Assembly: GCF_004353505.1 (NCBI RefSeq)
Contig: NZ_SMNQ01000004.1
Coordinates: 1-64,000, forward strand
Source: Streptomyces sp. WAC05374
Lineage (GTDB): Bacteria > Actinomycetota > Actinomycetes > Streptomycetales > Streptomycetaceae
DNA: 64,000 nucleotides
Reading direction: 5' to 3'
Positions 45,820 to 54,042 of this stretch are shown piece by piece. Under the pieces are notes generated by a model. The model was not told the DNA's origin. It saw nothing but the letters and a program-made list of their open reading frames with translations, and did no database searches. Both the position numbers and the translations under genes were made by a program. The first letter of the stretch is position 1, and each line of letters starts with the position of its first letter.

Positions 45820-46788
45820 CTAGGCGGGGCTTGACGGGCCGGTGTGGAGAGCGTGTCGCGCTTCCATGGAACCGTCCGGATGCTCCTGGCGGGGCTGAGC
45901 AGCCGCCTCGCCCGCGACGTGGGCCGCCCAGTCCAGGATCTGCACGGCCGCCCCCGCTGCCTCCAGTCCCCTGCACTGGGCATGGTGCCGACGAGCGATG
46001 CCGTCGAGGTCGAGGTGCCGGCCGAAGGCGGGGTGGGCGGCCAGTCGCCGTGCATAGGCCCACAGGTGCGGATGGTCGGCCATGCGATGCACCGCCCCGG
46101 CGTCCAGGTGAAGGCGGTGCACGGTGTCGAGCCGGACCAGGGTCACCCACAACCACACGTCGGCGGCGGTGATGTCGGCGCCCAACAGGTGTTCCTGGTG
46201 GGCGAGCCGCCGTTCGAGCGAGCCCAGCGCCCGGAGCAGGGAGTCGAGGGCGGACCGGCGCACCGACGCGTCGGGGCCGGCCTCGCCGGCTTGCTGCGCG
46301 GCCTCGTTGATGCGGTACTCGCAGAGGTGCTCGACGGCCTCGATCTCCGCCTCCGCCCCGTGCGCGTACGGCGCGGTCCGGCCGGAGGCGTCGCCGGCGA
46401 AACGTCGGGCCAGGTCGCTCAGAATGTCCGGGGTGTGTGTGCTGACGATCCGCCCCGTCCAGGTGTCGCTCAGCACCGGTGCGGTGGCCGGTCCCTGATA
46501 CCGGTGTGAACCGGCCTCGTACAGCGGGCGCAGAGCGGAATGGCCGCCGTCGGGTCCGTCGGGCACGGCCGGGAGCAGGACCACCGGGAGGATCTCTTCC
46601 AGGCCGAGCAGGCTGTGGGTGATCGCGATCCGCAGACAGTGGGGGCAGGACGGCGTGAGGTGCAGGCGGTAACGGCGGGGCACGGCGTAGTAGCCGCTGC
46701 TCGCGTCACCGCCGATCCTGCCCCGGAACGACGGCAGGGAGGGGAGGGAGGGGACGGACGGCACGGGGGGCAGGGGTGCGGCGGGCAT
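45820..46788 (-). CDS. Glutathione S-transferase-like (glutathionyl-hydroquinone-reductase type) protein
   Basis: 322 residues from the ATG at 46788 (GGGAG five bases upstream). A thioredoxin-like N-domain has TPSCPHCLRIAITHSLLGLE, with a C-x-x-C in place of the C-P-W-A of the xi class, and SHRYQGPATAPVLSDTWTGR, the usual substrate-loop pattern, then the helical C-domain (ADVWLWVTLVRLDTVHRLHL). In this family the Cys reduces S-glutathionyl adducts; actinomycetes use mycothiol instead, so the thiol partner is uncertain. Its own leader peptide (46927-47052) ties it to the sulfur island. Confidence 0.8.
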   Translation of the reverse strand: MPAAPLPPVPSVPSLPSLPSFRGRIGGDASSGYYAVPRRYRLHLTPSCPHCLRIAITHSLLGLEEILPVVLLPAVPDGPDGGHSALRPLYEAGSHRYQGPATAPVLSDTWTGRIVSTHTPDILSDLARRFAGDASGRTAPYAHGAEAEIEAVEHLCEYRINEAAQQAGEAGPDASVRRSALDSLLRALGSLERRLAHQEHLLGADITAADVWLWVTLVRLDTVHRLHLDAGAVHRMADHPHLWAYARRLAAHPAFGRHLDLDGIARRHHAQCRGLEAAGAAVQILDWAAHVAGEAAAQPRQEHPDGSMEARHALHTGPSSPA

Positions 46789-46827
46789 GTGTCTCCCTGG
46801 GAATGCAGGTCCGGCTTTTGGTTCGCG

Positions 46828-46851
46828 GAGGTGCGGCGGACGGCGCACCTC
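46828..46851 (-). promoter_or_regulatory. Hairpin between leader peptide and GST-like gene
   Basis: GAGGTGCG (46828-46835) and CGCACCTC (46844-46851) are perfect 8-bp arms with an eight-base loop. It lies after the leader stop (46927) and 40 bases before the GST-like start, where an attenuator or ribosome-access hairpin would be expected. No T run follows, so termination, if any, would need Rho or act at translation. Confidence 0.5.
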
Positions 46852-46926
46852 GGGTGACGGGCGCGCGGAGGTGTCGGCGCGTTCCCGTGACGTGGCGGGG
46901 ATGCGGTGCCGGCGGATGCCGGCGGT

Positions 46927-47052
46927 TCAGCGCCGAGGACTCGCCGCGCTGCACACACGCAGGAGATCGATGTGGCGGCGGCAGGTCAGCAGAAGCGGCG
47001 AGCGACACGCGTGCGCGCCGCGGTCGGCGGGCGGCTCCGGACGCTCCATCAT
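46927..47052 (-). CDS. Leader peptide 1 (HIDL motif), upstream of the GST-like gene
   Basis: 41 codons from tandem ATG ATG (47052, 47049) with GGTGGGAA as ribosome binding site. It reads through ACRSPLLLTC to RRHIDLLRVCSAASPRR and stop. Three Cys codons occur. The H-I-D-L-x-R-x-x-S-A core is that of actinobacterial leader peptides placed before sulfur genes, and recurs in four other places in this island. Probable role: sensing of cysteine or Cys-tRNA by translation of the leader. 138 bases separate its stop from the GST-like start. Confidence 0.8.
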   Translation of the reverse strand: MMERPEPPADRGAHACRSPLLLTCRRHIDLLRVCSAASPRR

Positions 47053-47084
47053 TTCCCACCCGTCCACTAGGGATTCTGTACTGG

Positions 47085-47113
47085 AGTGTCGGGCGCCTTT
47101 CGGAGGGCGTCAA
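47085..47113 (-). promoter_or_regulatory. Promoter of leader peptide 1
   Basis: On the minus strand TTGACG (47113-47108) is followed after 17 bp by GACACT (47090-47085). This leaves a 5' UTR of about 25 bases with a ribosome binding site, unlike the other leaders. The same TTGACG and 17-bp spacing recur at leaders 2, 3 and 5. Confidence 0.6.
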
Positions 47114-47210
47114 GTGGGCGTGCCCGCGGAAGCCGGGCCGGAAGGCGACAGGTGGCCGGTGCTCGGCGGCCCATCACCTCCGGTCGGCTCGTCGTCGGCG
47201 GCGGTCACGC

Positions 47211-47777
47211 TCAGGCGGCTTGTCCGGCGACCGCCGGCAGGGGCGTACGGCTGACAAGGGCGTCGGAGAACTGGTCGACGACCTGGGCGAGGGCCTCGGC
47301 GGCGCCCGGTGCGACGGTCAGTGTGCCGTCGTCGCCCACCTCGATGTCCTTGTCGAGCGTGAACCAGCCCTGGACGATGTGCGCGGCGCCCATGGAGCTG
47401 AGCACGGGGCGCAAGGCATAGTCGATGGCCAGGATGTGCGCGGTCGTCCCGCCGGTCGCCAGCGGGAGGACGGTCTTGCCGACCAGGCCGTACTGCGGCA
47501 GCAGATCGAGCAGGGACTTGAGCAGCCCCGAGTAGGCCGCCTTGTAGACGGGTGTGCCGATCACAACTCCGTCGGCGCGGGCGAACAGCTCGCTCGCCCG
47601 GACGATCGCCGGGTGACGGAAGTCGGCGCCGAGGAGGGCCTCGGCGGGGATGGTGCGGACGTCGAGCGGGACCACCTCGTGTCCCTGGGCCGTGAGTCGC
47701 CGGTCCAGGTGGCGCAGCAGCCGGGCGGTGCGGGAGGTGGCGGAGGGGCTTCCGGAGACGGACAGGACGGTGGCCAT
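47211..47777 (-). CDS. ssuE: NADPH-dependent FMN reductase, SsuE type
   Basis: 188 residues from the ATG at 47777 (AAGGG upstream). VLSVSGSPSATSRTARLLRH is the FMN phosphate loop, ADGVVIGTPVYKAAYSGLLK the flavodoxin-like signature and PLATGGTTAHILAIDYALRP the SsuE-specific segment. It supplies reduced FMN to the flavin monooxygenase encoded at 51428-52795 for desulfonation. Transcribed alone on the minus strand behind leader peptide 5. Confidence 0.88.
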   Translation of the reverse strand: MATVLSVSGSPSATSRTARLLRHLDRRLTAQGHEVVPLDVRTIPAEALLGADFRHPAIVRASELFARADGVVIGTPVYKAAYSGLLKSLLDLLPQYGLVGKTVLPLATGGTTAHILAIDYALRPVLSSMGAAHIVQGWFTLDKDIEVGDDGTLTVAPGAAEALAQVVDQFSDALVSRTPLPAVAGQAA

Positions 47778-47984
47778 GGTGGACCCTTCGTGGAGAGCGA
47801 TGGCGTGATGACGCCAGGGCGGGGGAACGCGGGAGGCGGCAGCGCGGGGCAGGTCCCGCAGGACCGTCCGTACGCGGACTCGACGCGTATCGGGCACTCG
47901 CGAATGACGCCACGAGGAAAAGAATTCGGCCTGCGACAGGGTCACCGAGAAAGGGAAGGGCCGGTCAGACGGCCCACTGCCGCG

Positions 47985-48062
47985 TCAGGCGCAACACGCC
48001 GCGGACCACACCCGACCGAAGTCGATGTGGTCACGGGTGACCAGGCGCTGATCGGCTTTCAT
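47985..48062 (-). CDS. Leader peptide 5 (HIDF motif), upstream of ssuE
   Basis: 25 codons from the ATG at 48062: MKADQRLVTRD then HIDFGRVWSAACCA and stop. It ends in two adjacent Cys codons. The motif H-I-D-F-x-R-x-x-S-A-x-C matches the other four leaders. There is no ribosome binding site, but a promoter seven bases upstream of the ATG predicts a leaderless mRNA. The stop is 207 bases before the ssuE start; that gap shows no other frame of note. Confidence 0.75.
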   Translation of the reverse strand: MKADQRLVTRDHIDFGRVWSAACCA

Positions 48063-48069
48063 GGGACCA

Positions 48070-48098
48070 ATTGAGCAGGACATCGTGGTGCTCGTCAA
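48070..48098 (-). promoter_or_regulatory. Promoter of leader peptide 5, predicted leaderless start
   Basis: On the minus strand TTGACG (48098-48093), 17 bp, CTCAAT (48075-48070), then seven bases to the ATG at 48062. The -10 box is poor but the geometry equals that of leaders 2 and 3. Confidence 0.55.
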
Positions 48099-48234
48099 CC
48101 ACGACCCGTATGCCGGACCGGCGCGTGCTGACAGCTCCGGCGTCCGTTTCGAGCGTCAGCGGGGCGGATGATGAACGGCACACTTCAGGCGCGTGTCGAG
48201 ACGTTCCGAACATGAGACGGCGCGGTTTCTCGCG

Positions 48235-48263
48235 TTGACGTGGCTGATTCCCGCTGCCAGCCT
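48235..48263 (+). promoter_or_regulatory. Promoter of leader peptide 2, predicted leaderless start
   Basis: TTGACG (48235-48240), 17 bp, CAGCCT (48258-48263), then seven bases to the GTG at 48271. TTGACGTGGC is identical to the -35 region of leader 3. Confidence 0.6.
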
Positions 48264-48270
48264 CGTTTGC

Positions 48271-48357
48271 GTGAGCCAGTCAGCGAACTTCAGCACGCGG
48301 CTGCACGTCGATCTCCGGCGGCATGCCAGCGCCCTCTGTGTGTTCTGTCGCTACTGA
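48271..48357 (+). CDS. Leader peptide 2 (HVDL motif), upstream of the first sulfonate operon
   Basis: 28 codons from a GTG: VSQSANFSTRL then HVDLRRHASALCVFCRY and stop. Two Cys codons near the end. No ribosome binding site; the promoter position implies a leaderless mRNA starting at the GTG. The 271 bases to the binding-protein gene contain a 14-bp palindrome (48475-48488) and a hexamer repeat. Confidence 0.78.
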   Translation: MSQSANFSTRLHVDLRRHASALCVFCRY

Positions 48358-48498
48358 CCGGACGACTGACCGGCGGGCACGTCACAGGCCGCCGCACCGG
48401 GTGTCCCCGCACGTGTGTGGCGTGTTCACCGGTTCCCTCGCACCGCGCCTTCCTTGATTCCTGACTCCCCTCGGGGTGCCGCGGCACCGTCTCCGCCG

Positions 48499-48534
<36 letters not shown>

Positions 48535-48628
48535 CATCGCATTCCTCCAGGCCGCTCGGCGCCGTTTTCCTGCCCGCCTTCGAAGCCACCCCCCGCCCCT
48601 CGCCCCTCCCTCTGAACAGGACGTTCCG

Positions 48629-49651
48629 ATGAGCACGTTGACCCCGACGAACCGACGCCAGTTCCTCGCCCTCCTCGGCCTCTCGGCCGTCGCGGTCGGC
48701 TGCGGCACGGCCGCGGGCAGCGGCGGCTCCGCCAAGGGCGGCACCAAGACACTCCGCTACCAGGGCTGGGCCGGCCAGGTCACCCCCGCCGAACTCGCCC
48801 AGGACCTCGGCTACCTGGAGGACGTGCAACTGGAGTGGGTCGGCAACACCATCAGCGGCCCGCAGGACATCCAGTCGGCGGCCACCGGCCAGACCGACTT
48901 CGGCGGCGCGTTCAACGGAGCGGTGGTCAAGCTGGCCGCGAGCGGCGCCCCGATCAAGGCCGTCATCAGCTACTACGGCTCCGACAAGGACTCCTACAGC
49001 GGCTATTACGTCCTCGCCGACAGCCCCCTTCGCTCCGCCCCCGACCTCATCGGCAAGAAGGTCGGCATGAACACCCTCGGCGCACACTCCGAGGCCATGC
49101 TCGACATCTACCTCCGGCGCGGGGGGCTGTCCTCGGCGGACGCCGACAAGGTCGAGCCCCTCGTCGTACCTCCCGTCAACACCGAACAGTCCCTGCGCCA
49201 GAAGCAGATCGACGTCGCCGTACTCAGCGGGGTGCTGCGGGACAAGGCCCTGGCCGGGGGAGGGCTGCGGCCGTTGTTCACCGACCACCAGCTCCTGGGC
49301 TCCTTCAGTGCCGGCACGTACGTGCTGACCGAGCGCTTCATCCAGCGGAACCCGGAGACGGTACGGACCTTCGTCACCGCCGTGGGCCGGGCACTCGACT
49401 GGTCGCGCGCCACCCCGCGCGACGAGGTCGTCGCCCGCATGACGGAGATCGTCCGCAAGCGGAAGCGGAACGAGGACGCCGACGCCCTGCGCTACTGGAG
49501 GTCGTACGGCGTGGCCGAGCCCGGCGGGCGCATCACGGGCAAGGAGCTCCAGCTCTGGATCGACTGGCTGGCCGAGCGCGGAGACGTCGACCGCGGCCGT
49601 GTCCGCCTCGGCGACCTCTACACCAACGACTACAACCGCAACGGAAGGTGA
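48629..49651 (+). CDS. Sulfonate-type ABC transporter substrate-binding lipoprotein
   Basis: 340 residues. NRRQFLALLGLSAVAVGC combines a twin-arginine-like motif with a lipobox (Cys26 as lipid anchor). The mature protein is a NitT/TauT/SsuA-type periplasmic-binding fold (YQGWAGQVTPAELAQDLGYL, ATGQTDFGGAFNGAVVKLA, LIGKKVGMNTLGAHSEAMLD). It should deliver alkanesulfonates or sulfate esters to the permease. Followed after four bases by the ATPase gene, in an operon that also holds a flavin monooxygenase and a TauD enzyme. Confidence 0.87.
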   Translation: MSTLTPTNRRQFLALLGLSAVAVGCGTAAGSGGSAKGGTKTLRYQGWAGQVTPAELAQDLGYLEDVQLEWVGNTISGPQDIQSAATGQTDFGGAFNGAVVKLAASGAPIKAVISYYGSDKDSYSGYYVLADSPLRSAPDLIGKKVGMNTLGAHSEAMLDIYLRRGGLSSADADKVEPLVVPPVNTEQSLRQKQIDVAVLSGVLRDKALAGGGLRPLFTDHQLLGSFSAGTYVLTERFIQRNPETVRTFVTAVGRALDWSRATPRDEVVARMTEIVRKRKRNEDADALRYWRSYGVAEPGGRITGKELQLWIDWLAERGDVDRGRVRLGDLYTNDYNRNGR

Positions 49652-49655
49652 CCTC

Positions 49656-50486
49656 GTGACCGCCGCGCATACGGCAAAGATTGTCCTCGACGGGGTGCGC
49701 AAGGAGTTCCCCGTCAAAGGCAGGGACGGCGCACGCTCGGTCGTCACCGCGCTCGACGGTGTCGATCTGAGCGTGGGCGCCGGTGAGTTCCTCGTCGTGG
49801 TGGGGCCCAGTGGCTGCGGCAAGTCGTCCCTGCTCGACCTCCTCGGCGGCCTGTCCCGGCCCACCTCGGGCCGCATCCTCCTCGACGGCTCCCCCGTGAC
49901 CGGGCCGGGCCTCGACAGGGGCATCGTGTTCCAGCAGTACGCGCTGCTGCCCTGGCGCACCGCCCAGGGCAACGTCGAGTTCGGGCTCGAGGCCATCGGC
50001 GTCCCCCGGCGCCAACGGGCGGCCCGAGCACTGGAGTTCCTGGCCCTGGTCGGTCTGAGCGGGTTCGAGGGCCGGCATCCGCACGAGCTGTCGGGCGGGA
50101 TGCGGCAGCGAGTCGCCATCGCGCGCAGCCTGGCGTACGACCCGGACGTGCTGCTGATGGACGAACCGTTCGCGGCACTGGACGCCCAGACCCGGGAGTC
50201 GCTCCAGGACGAGCTGCTGCGCATCTGGCGGGCCACCGGCAAGACGATCGTGTTCATCACCCACGGCATCGACGAGGCCGTGCACCTGGGGCAGCGGGTG
50301 GCCGTGATGACCTCGCGGCCCGGCCGGATCAAGGAGGTCGTACCGATCGGCCTGCCCGTCCCGGAGGACGGCGACGACCCGCGCTCCAGCCCCGAGTTCG
50401 CCCGCCACCGCCATCACATCTGGTCCCTGCTCCGCGACGAGGTGTCCAGGGCCCAGCAGGAGGAAAGGGAAGGAGTCGCCGTATGA
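49656..50486 (+). CDS. Sulfonate-type ABC transporter ATPase
   Basis: 276 residues from the GTG at 49656. Walker A VGPSGCGKSSLLDLL, Q loop FQQYALLPWRT, signature ELSGGMRQRVAIARSL, Walker B VLLMDEPFAALDAQTRE and the switch His in FITHGIDEAVHL are all present. NitT/TauT/SsuB subfamily. The stop overlaps the permease start by four bases. Confidence 0.92.
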   Translation: MTAAHTAKIVLDGVRKEFPVKGRDGARSVVTALDGVDLSVGAGEFLVVVGPSGCGKSSLLDLLGGLSRPTSGRILLDGSPVTGPGLDRGIVFQQYALLPWRTAQGNVEFGLEAIGVPRRQRAARALEFLALVGLSGFEGRHPHELSGGMRQRVAIARSLAYDPDVLLMDEPFAALDAQTRESLQDELLRIWRATGKTIVFITHGIDEAVHLGQRVAVMTSRPGRIKEVVPIGLPVPEDGDDPRSSPEFARHRHHIWSLLRDEVSRAQQEEREGVAV

Positions 50487-51367
50487 GTACCGTGACCACC
50501 GAGGCCGGTACCGGCCTCGCCACCCGTCCCGAGGCGTCCCCGAAGACGACCGCACCTGCCCCGGCGCGCCCCCGTCGGTTCCGGTGGGCAGGGCGCCGGC
50601 TTGTGTACGGGCTCGTCAGGGCCGGCACCAGGTCGGCCGCCGTCGTGGCACTGCTCCTGCTGTGGGAGACCGCGCCCCGGCTCGGCCTCGTCGACCGGAC
50701 GTTCCTTCCCCCCTTCAGCGAGGTCGCCCTGGCGTGGTGGCAGCTCGCCGCCGACGGGCAGCTCGCCGACAACGCGCGGGCCAGCCTCACCCGTTCCCTC
50801 AGCGGCTTCGGGATCGCGGTGTCGCTCGCCGTACCCCTCGGTCTGCTGATCGGCTGGTACCGGCCGGTGGCCGACCTCCTCGGGCCGCTGCTCGAAGTCT
50901 TCCGGAACACCGCCGCCCTCGCCCTGCTGCCGGTGTTCGTGCTGCTGCTCGGCATCGGCGAGACGTCCAAGATCTCGATCGTCGTGTACGCCTGCACCTG
51001 GCCCGTGCTGCTCAGCACCATCAGTGCCGTACGGTCCGTGGACCCGACCCTGCTCCGGCTGGCCCGGTCGCTCGACCTCCCCGCGATACGGCTGTTCCAG
51101 AAGGTGATCCTCCCGGCGTCGGTGCCGGCGGTGTTCACGGGCGTCCGGCTCGCGGGTGCCGTCTCCATCCTGGTCCTGGTGGCCGCCGAGATGATCGGCG
51201 CAAAGGCGGGGCTCGGCTATCTGATCAATGCCTCGCAGTACAACTTCGCCATCCCGCAGATGTACGCCGGGATCATCACGATCTCCGCGATCGGCGTGGT
51301 CTTCAACCAGCTCCTCGTGGCCCTGGAGCGGCGGCTCAGCTCCTGGCGGGTCCCAGCGAACGGCTGA
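50483..51367 (+). CDS. Sulfonate-type ABC transporter permease
   Basis: 294 residues with about six membrane helices of the MetI/SsuC type; the EAA loop reads LARSLDLPAIRLFQKVILPA. It forms the channel for the binding protein and ATPase encoded just upstream. A 60-base gap precedes the monooxygenase gene, without terminator, so the operon continues. Confidence 0.9.
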   Translation: MSTVTTEAGTGLATRPEASPKTTAPAPARPRRFRWAGRRLVYGLVRAGTRSAAVVALLLLWETAPRLGLVDRTFLPPFSEVALAWWQLAADGQLADNARASLTRSLSGFGIAVSLAVPLGLLIGWYRPVADLLGPLLEVFRNTAALALLPVFVLLLGIGETSKISIVVYACTWPVLLSTISAVRSVDPTLLRLARSLDLPAIRLFQKVILPASVPAVFTGVRLAGAVSILVLVAAEMIGAKAGLGYLINASQYNFAIPQMYAGIITISAIGVVFNQLLVALERRLSSWRVPANG

Positions 51368-51427
51368 ACCGACACCCCTGCCCCTCCCCGTACTCGCCCA
51401 CCCACACAGCCCACCTAGGACATCGCC

Positions 51428-52795
51428 ATGGCCGCATCACCGCCCCGCCGTCACCTGCACCTCAACGCCTTCCTGATGAACGCCGGCCATCACGACGCCG
51501 CCTGGCGGCACCCGCGGACCACGCCGGAGCGCGTCACCGATCTCACCTACTTCCAGGAGCTGGCCCGGACCGCCGAGCGCGGGCTGTTCGACTCGGTGTT
51601 CCTCGCCGACGGGCTCGCCCTGTGGGGCAACGTCCGGTACAACGCGCTGGGCGGCTTCGAGCCGCTCACCCTCCTGTCCGCGCTGGCCGGCGCCACCGAG
51701 CGCATCGGACTCATCGCCACCGTCTCGACCACGTACAACGAACCCTTCACCACGGCCCGCGCGTTCGCCTCGCTCGACCACCTCAGCGGCGGCCGGGCCG
51801 GCTGGAACATCGTGACGTCCGGAAACGTCGACGAGGCGCGCAACTTCGGCCGCGACGAACACCTGGAGCACGGCCTGCGCTACGAGCGGGCCCGCGAGTT
51901 CGTCGACGTCGCCGTCAAGCTCTGGGAGAGCTGGGCCGACGACGCCATCGTCCTCGACCGCGCGGCCGGCGTCTACGCGGACACCGGCAAGGTCCGGCCC
52001 ATCGACCACCGCGGGAAGCACTTCCGGGTGCGCGGCCCCCTGAACGTGCCCCGCTCCCCACAGGGGCACCCGCTGCTGGTGCAGGCGGGATCGTCCGAGG
52101 ACGGCAAGGAGTTCGCGGCCCGGTACGCGGAGGCGGTGTTCACCGCGCAGCAGACCCTGGCCGACGCCCAGGCGTTCTTCAAGGACCTCAAGAGCAGGGT
52201 GGCCCGCCGGGGCCGCGCGGAGGACGACGTGAAGGTCCTGCCCGGCATCTGCCCCGTCATCGGCTCGACGGAGGCGGAGGCCCGCGCCCTGGAGCAGGAA
52301 CTCACCGACCTCCAGATTCCGGAGTACGGCCTCGCCCAGCTCTCCGGGATGCTCGGCACCGACCTGACCGGCCTGCCGCTGGACGGCCCGCTGCCCGAGC
52401 TGCCGTCCGAGCGCGACATCAACGGCAACAAGAGCCGTTTCACGCTCGTCGCCGAACTCGCCCGGCGGGACGGGCTCACCCTGCGCGAGCTGATCGCGCG
52501 GCTCGGCGGCGGACGCGGCCACCGGGTCGTCGCCGGTACCGCCGAGCAGATCGCCGACCAGCTCCAGGAGTGGTTCACCCAGGGCGCGGCCGACGGGTTC
52601 AACATCATGCCGCCTTACCTTCCCGGTGGGCTCGACCACTTCGTCGACCAGGTGGTCCCGATCCTCCAGGCCCGTGGCCTGTTCCGTACGGAGTACACGG
52701 GCCGCACACTGCGCGAGCACTACGGGCTGCCGCGGCCGACGGCCTCCCGCGCCACCGCGCCCGAAGCGGCCGCCCGTGCCGGAGCGACGGCATGA
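51428..52795 (+). CDS. NtaA/SnaA/SoxA-type flavin-dependent monooxygenase
   Basis: 455 residues, luciferase-like TIM barrel. YFQELARTAERGLFDSVFLA, GATERIGLIATVSTTYNEPF, LDHLSGGRAGWNIVTSGN and the following HPLLVQAGSS belong to the NtaA/SnaA/DszA group, which uses FMNH2 from a separate reductase to cleave C-S or C-N bonds. In an operon with a sulfonate importer, and beside an SsuE reductase, it is expected to desulfurise an organosulfur compound. Substrate not predictable. Confidence 0.88.
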   Translation: MAASPPRRHLHLNAFLMNAGHHDAAWRHPRTTPERVTDLTYFQELARTAERGLFDSVFLADGLALWGNVRYNALGGFEPLTLLSALAGATERIGLIATVSTTYNEPFTTARAFASLDHLSGGRAGWNIVTSGNVDEARNFGRDEHLEHGLRYERAREFVDVAVKLWESWADDAIVLDRAAGVYADTGKVRPIDHRGKHFRVRGPLNVPRSPQGHPLLVQAGSSEDGKEFAARYAEAVFTAQQTLADAQAFFKDLKSRVARRGRAEDDVKVLPGICPVIGSTEAEARALEQELTDLQIPEYGLAQLSGMLGTDLTGLPLDGPLPELPSERDINGNKSRFTLVAELARRDGLTLRELIARLGGGRGHRVVAGTAEQIADQLQEWFTQGAADGFNIMPPYLPGGLDHFVDQVVPILQARGLFRTEYTGRTLREHYGLPRPTASRATAPEAAARAGATA

Positions 52796-52923
52796 CCGGC
52801 GACACGCTCGACCTCGCCACCGGTCTCCTCGGCACCCACATCCCCACCGCCCACGTCCTCGCCGTCGGGCCGCCGCCGGCCGTCCCCGGCGACCACGACC
52901 ACCCCCTGCCCCTCACCTCCTGA
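52792..52923 (+). CDS. Small coupled ORF in the sulfonate operon
   Basis: 43 codons. The ATG overlaps the monooxygenase stop (ATGA) with GGAG seven bases upstream, and the stop is 15 bases before the TauD-type gene. It reads TGDTLDLATGLLGTHIPTAH and ends HDHPLPLTS, with three His and no Cys. No family recognised. Codon use fits coding sequence but the length makes this uncertain; it may be a true micropeptide or a coupling device for the next gene. Confidence 0.4.
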   Translation: MTGDTLDLATGLLGTHIPTAHVLAVGPPPAVPGDHDHPLPLTS

Positions 52924-52938
52924 AAGGACCAGCCCCGC

Positions 52939-53877
52939 ATGACCACCACACCCACCGCCCCCACCACGCCCACCACACCGACCACATCGGCCGGTTTCGG
53001 GGTCCGCCGGATCGGCGGCCGCATCGGCGCCGAGATCCATGGCCTGGACCTGTCGGGCGACCTCACCCCGGAGACCGTCGCGGCGCTCAATGACGCCCTG
53101 CTGGAGCACAAGGCCCTCGTCTTCCGCGACCAGCACCTCGACGACGACGGGCAGCTCCGCTTCGCCTCCCTCTTCGGCGAGCTGACGAACGCCCACCCCA
53201 CCGTGCCGGCCGTCGACGGGCGACCGCAGATCCTGCCGGTCGACGGTGACGAGGGCATCCGAGCCAACCACTGGCACACCGACGTCACCTTCGTCCGCAC
53301 CCCGCCCAAGGCGTCCACCCTGCGGGCCCTGGTCGTCCCGCCGTACGGCGGCAACACCCTGATCGCCAACGCGGCCGCCGCCTACCAGGACCTGCCGGAG
53401 CCGCTCCGTGAGCTCGCCGACCGGCTGTGGGCGGTGCACACCAACGCGTACGACTACGCCGAGCCGAAGAACGAGAAGGCCGCCGAGCACCGCCGGCAGT
53501 TCATCTCGCGGCGCTACCGCACCGCCCACCCGGTCGTGCGCGTCCACCCCGAGAGCGGTGAACGGGGCCTGTTCATCGGCGGGTTCGCGCAGAGCCTGGT
53601 CGGATTCGGCCCGGCCGAGTCGCGGGTCCTGCTGGGGCTGCTCCAGTCGTACGTCACCCGGCCCGAGAACCTGGTGCGGATCTCCTGGAACCCCGGGGAC
53701 CTGGTGCTGTTCGACAACCGCATCACCCAGCACTACGCCCCCGACGACTACGGCGACCAGCCGAGGCTGCTGCACCGCGTCACGGTCGCCGGGGACGTCC
53801 CCACCGGGGCCGACGGCACGCCCAGTTACGTCGTCGAGGGCGACGAGGCCGCCCACTACACGCCCGTGGCGGCCTGA
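52939..53877 (+). CDS. TauD/TfdA-family 2-oxoglutarate dioxygenase
   Basis: 312 residues. After a Thr/Pro-rich head, RRIGGRIGAEIHGLDLSGDL is typical of TauD; Fe ligands are in NHWHTDVTF (H-x-D) and the distal His in RITQHYAPDDY, with the 2-oxoglutarate Arg in RLLHRVTV. It should oxidise a sulfonate (taurine-like) or alkyl sulfate to release sulfite or sulfate. Last gene of the operon; a strong hairpin follows. Confidence 0.88.
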   Translation: MTTTPTAPTTPTTPTTSAGFGVRRIGGRIGAEIHGLDLSGDLTPETVAALNDALLEHKALVFRDQHLDDDGQLRFASLFGELTNAHPTVPAVDGRPQILPVDGDEGIRANHWHTDVTFVRTPPKASTLRALVVPPYGGNTLIANAAAAYQDLPEPLRELADRLWAVHTNAYDYAEPKNEKAAEHRRQFISRRYRTAHPVVRVHPESGERGLFIGGFAQSLVGFGPAESRVLLGLLQSYVTRPENLVRISWNPGDLVLFDNRITQHYAPDDYGDQPRLLHRVTVAGDVPTGADGTPSYVVEGDEAAHYTPVAA

Positions 53878-53944
53878 CCGGCCCGGGCACGGCAGCCGGG
53901 GTCACGGCACATCGGCTCGGTCCGGGTGCTCGACCCCCACGAAA

Positions 53945-53976
53945 GCGGCGGCCCGCCGTGTGGGACGGGCCGCCGC
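53945..53976. terminator. Bidirectional terminator between the sulfonate operon and the winged-helix gene
   Basis: GCGGCGGCCCG (53945-53955) and CGGGCCGCCGC (53966-53976) pair perfectly with a ten-base loop, between convergent genes. On the minus strand CTTTC follows; on the plus strand GCTCGTT. Confidence 0.8.
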
Positions 53977-54042
53977 GCTCGTTGTGGTGGGGCATGACGG
54001 TGCGGTCGGCCGGGACGTTGGGGGCCCTGGCCGTGTCCGCCG

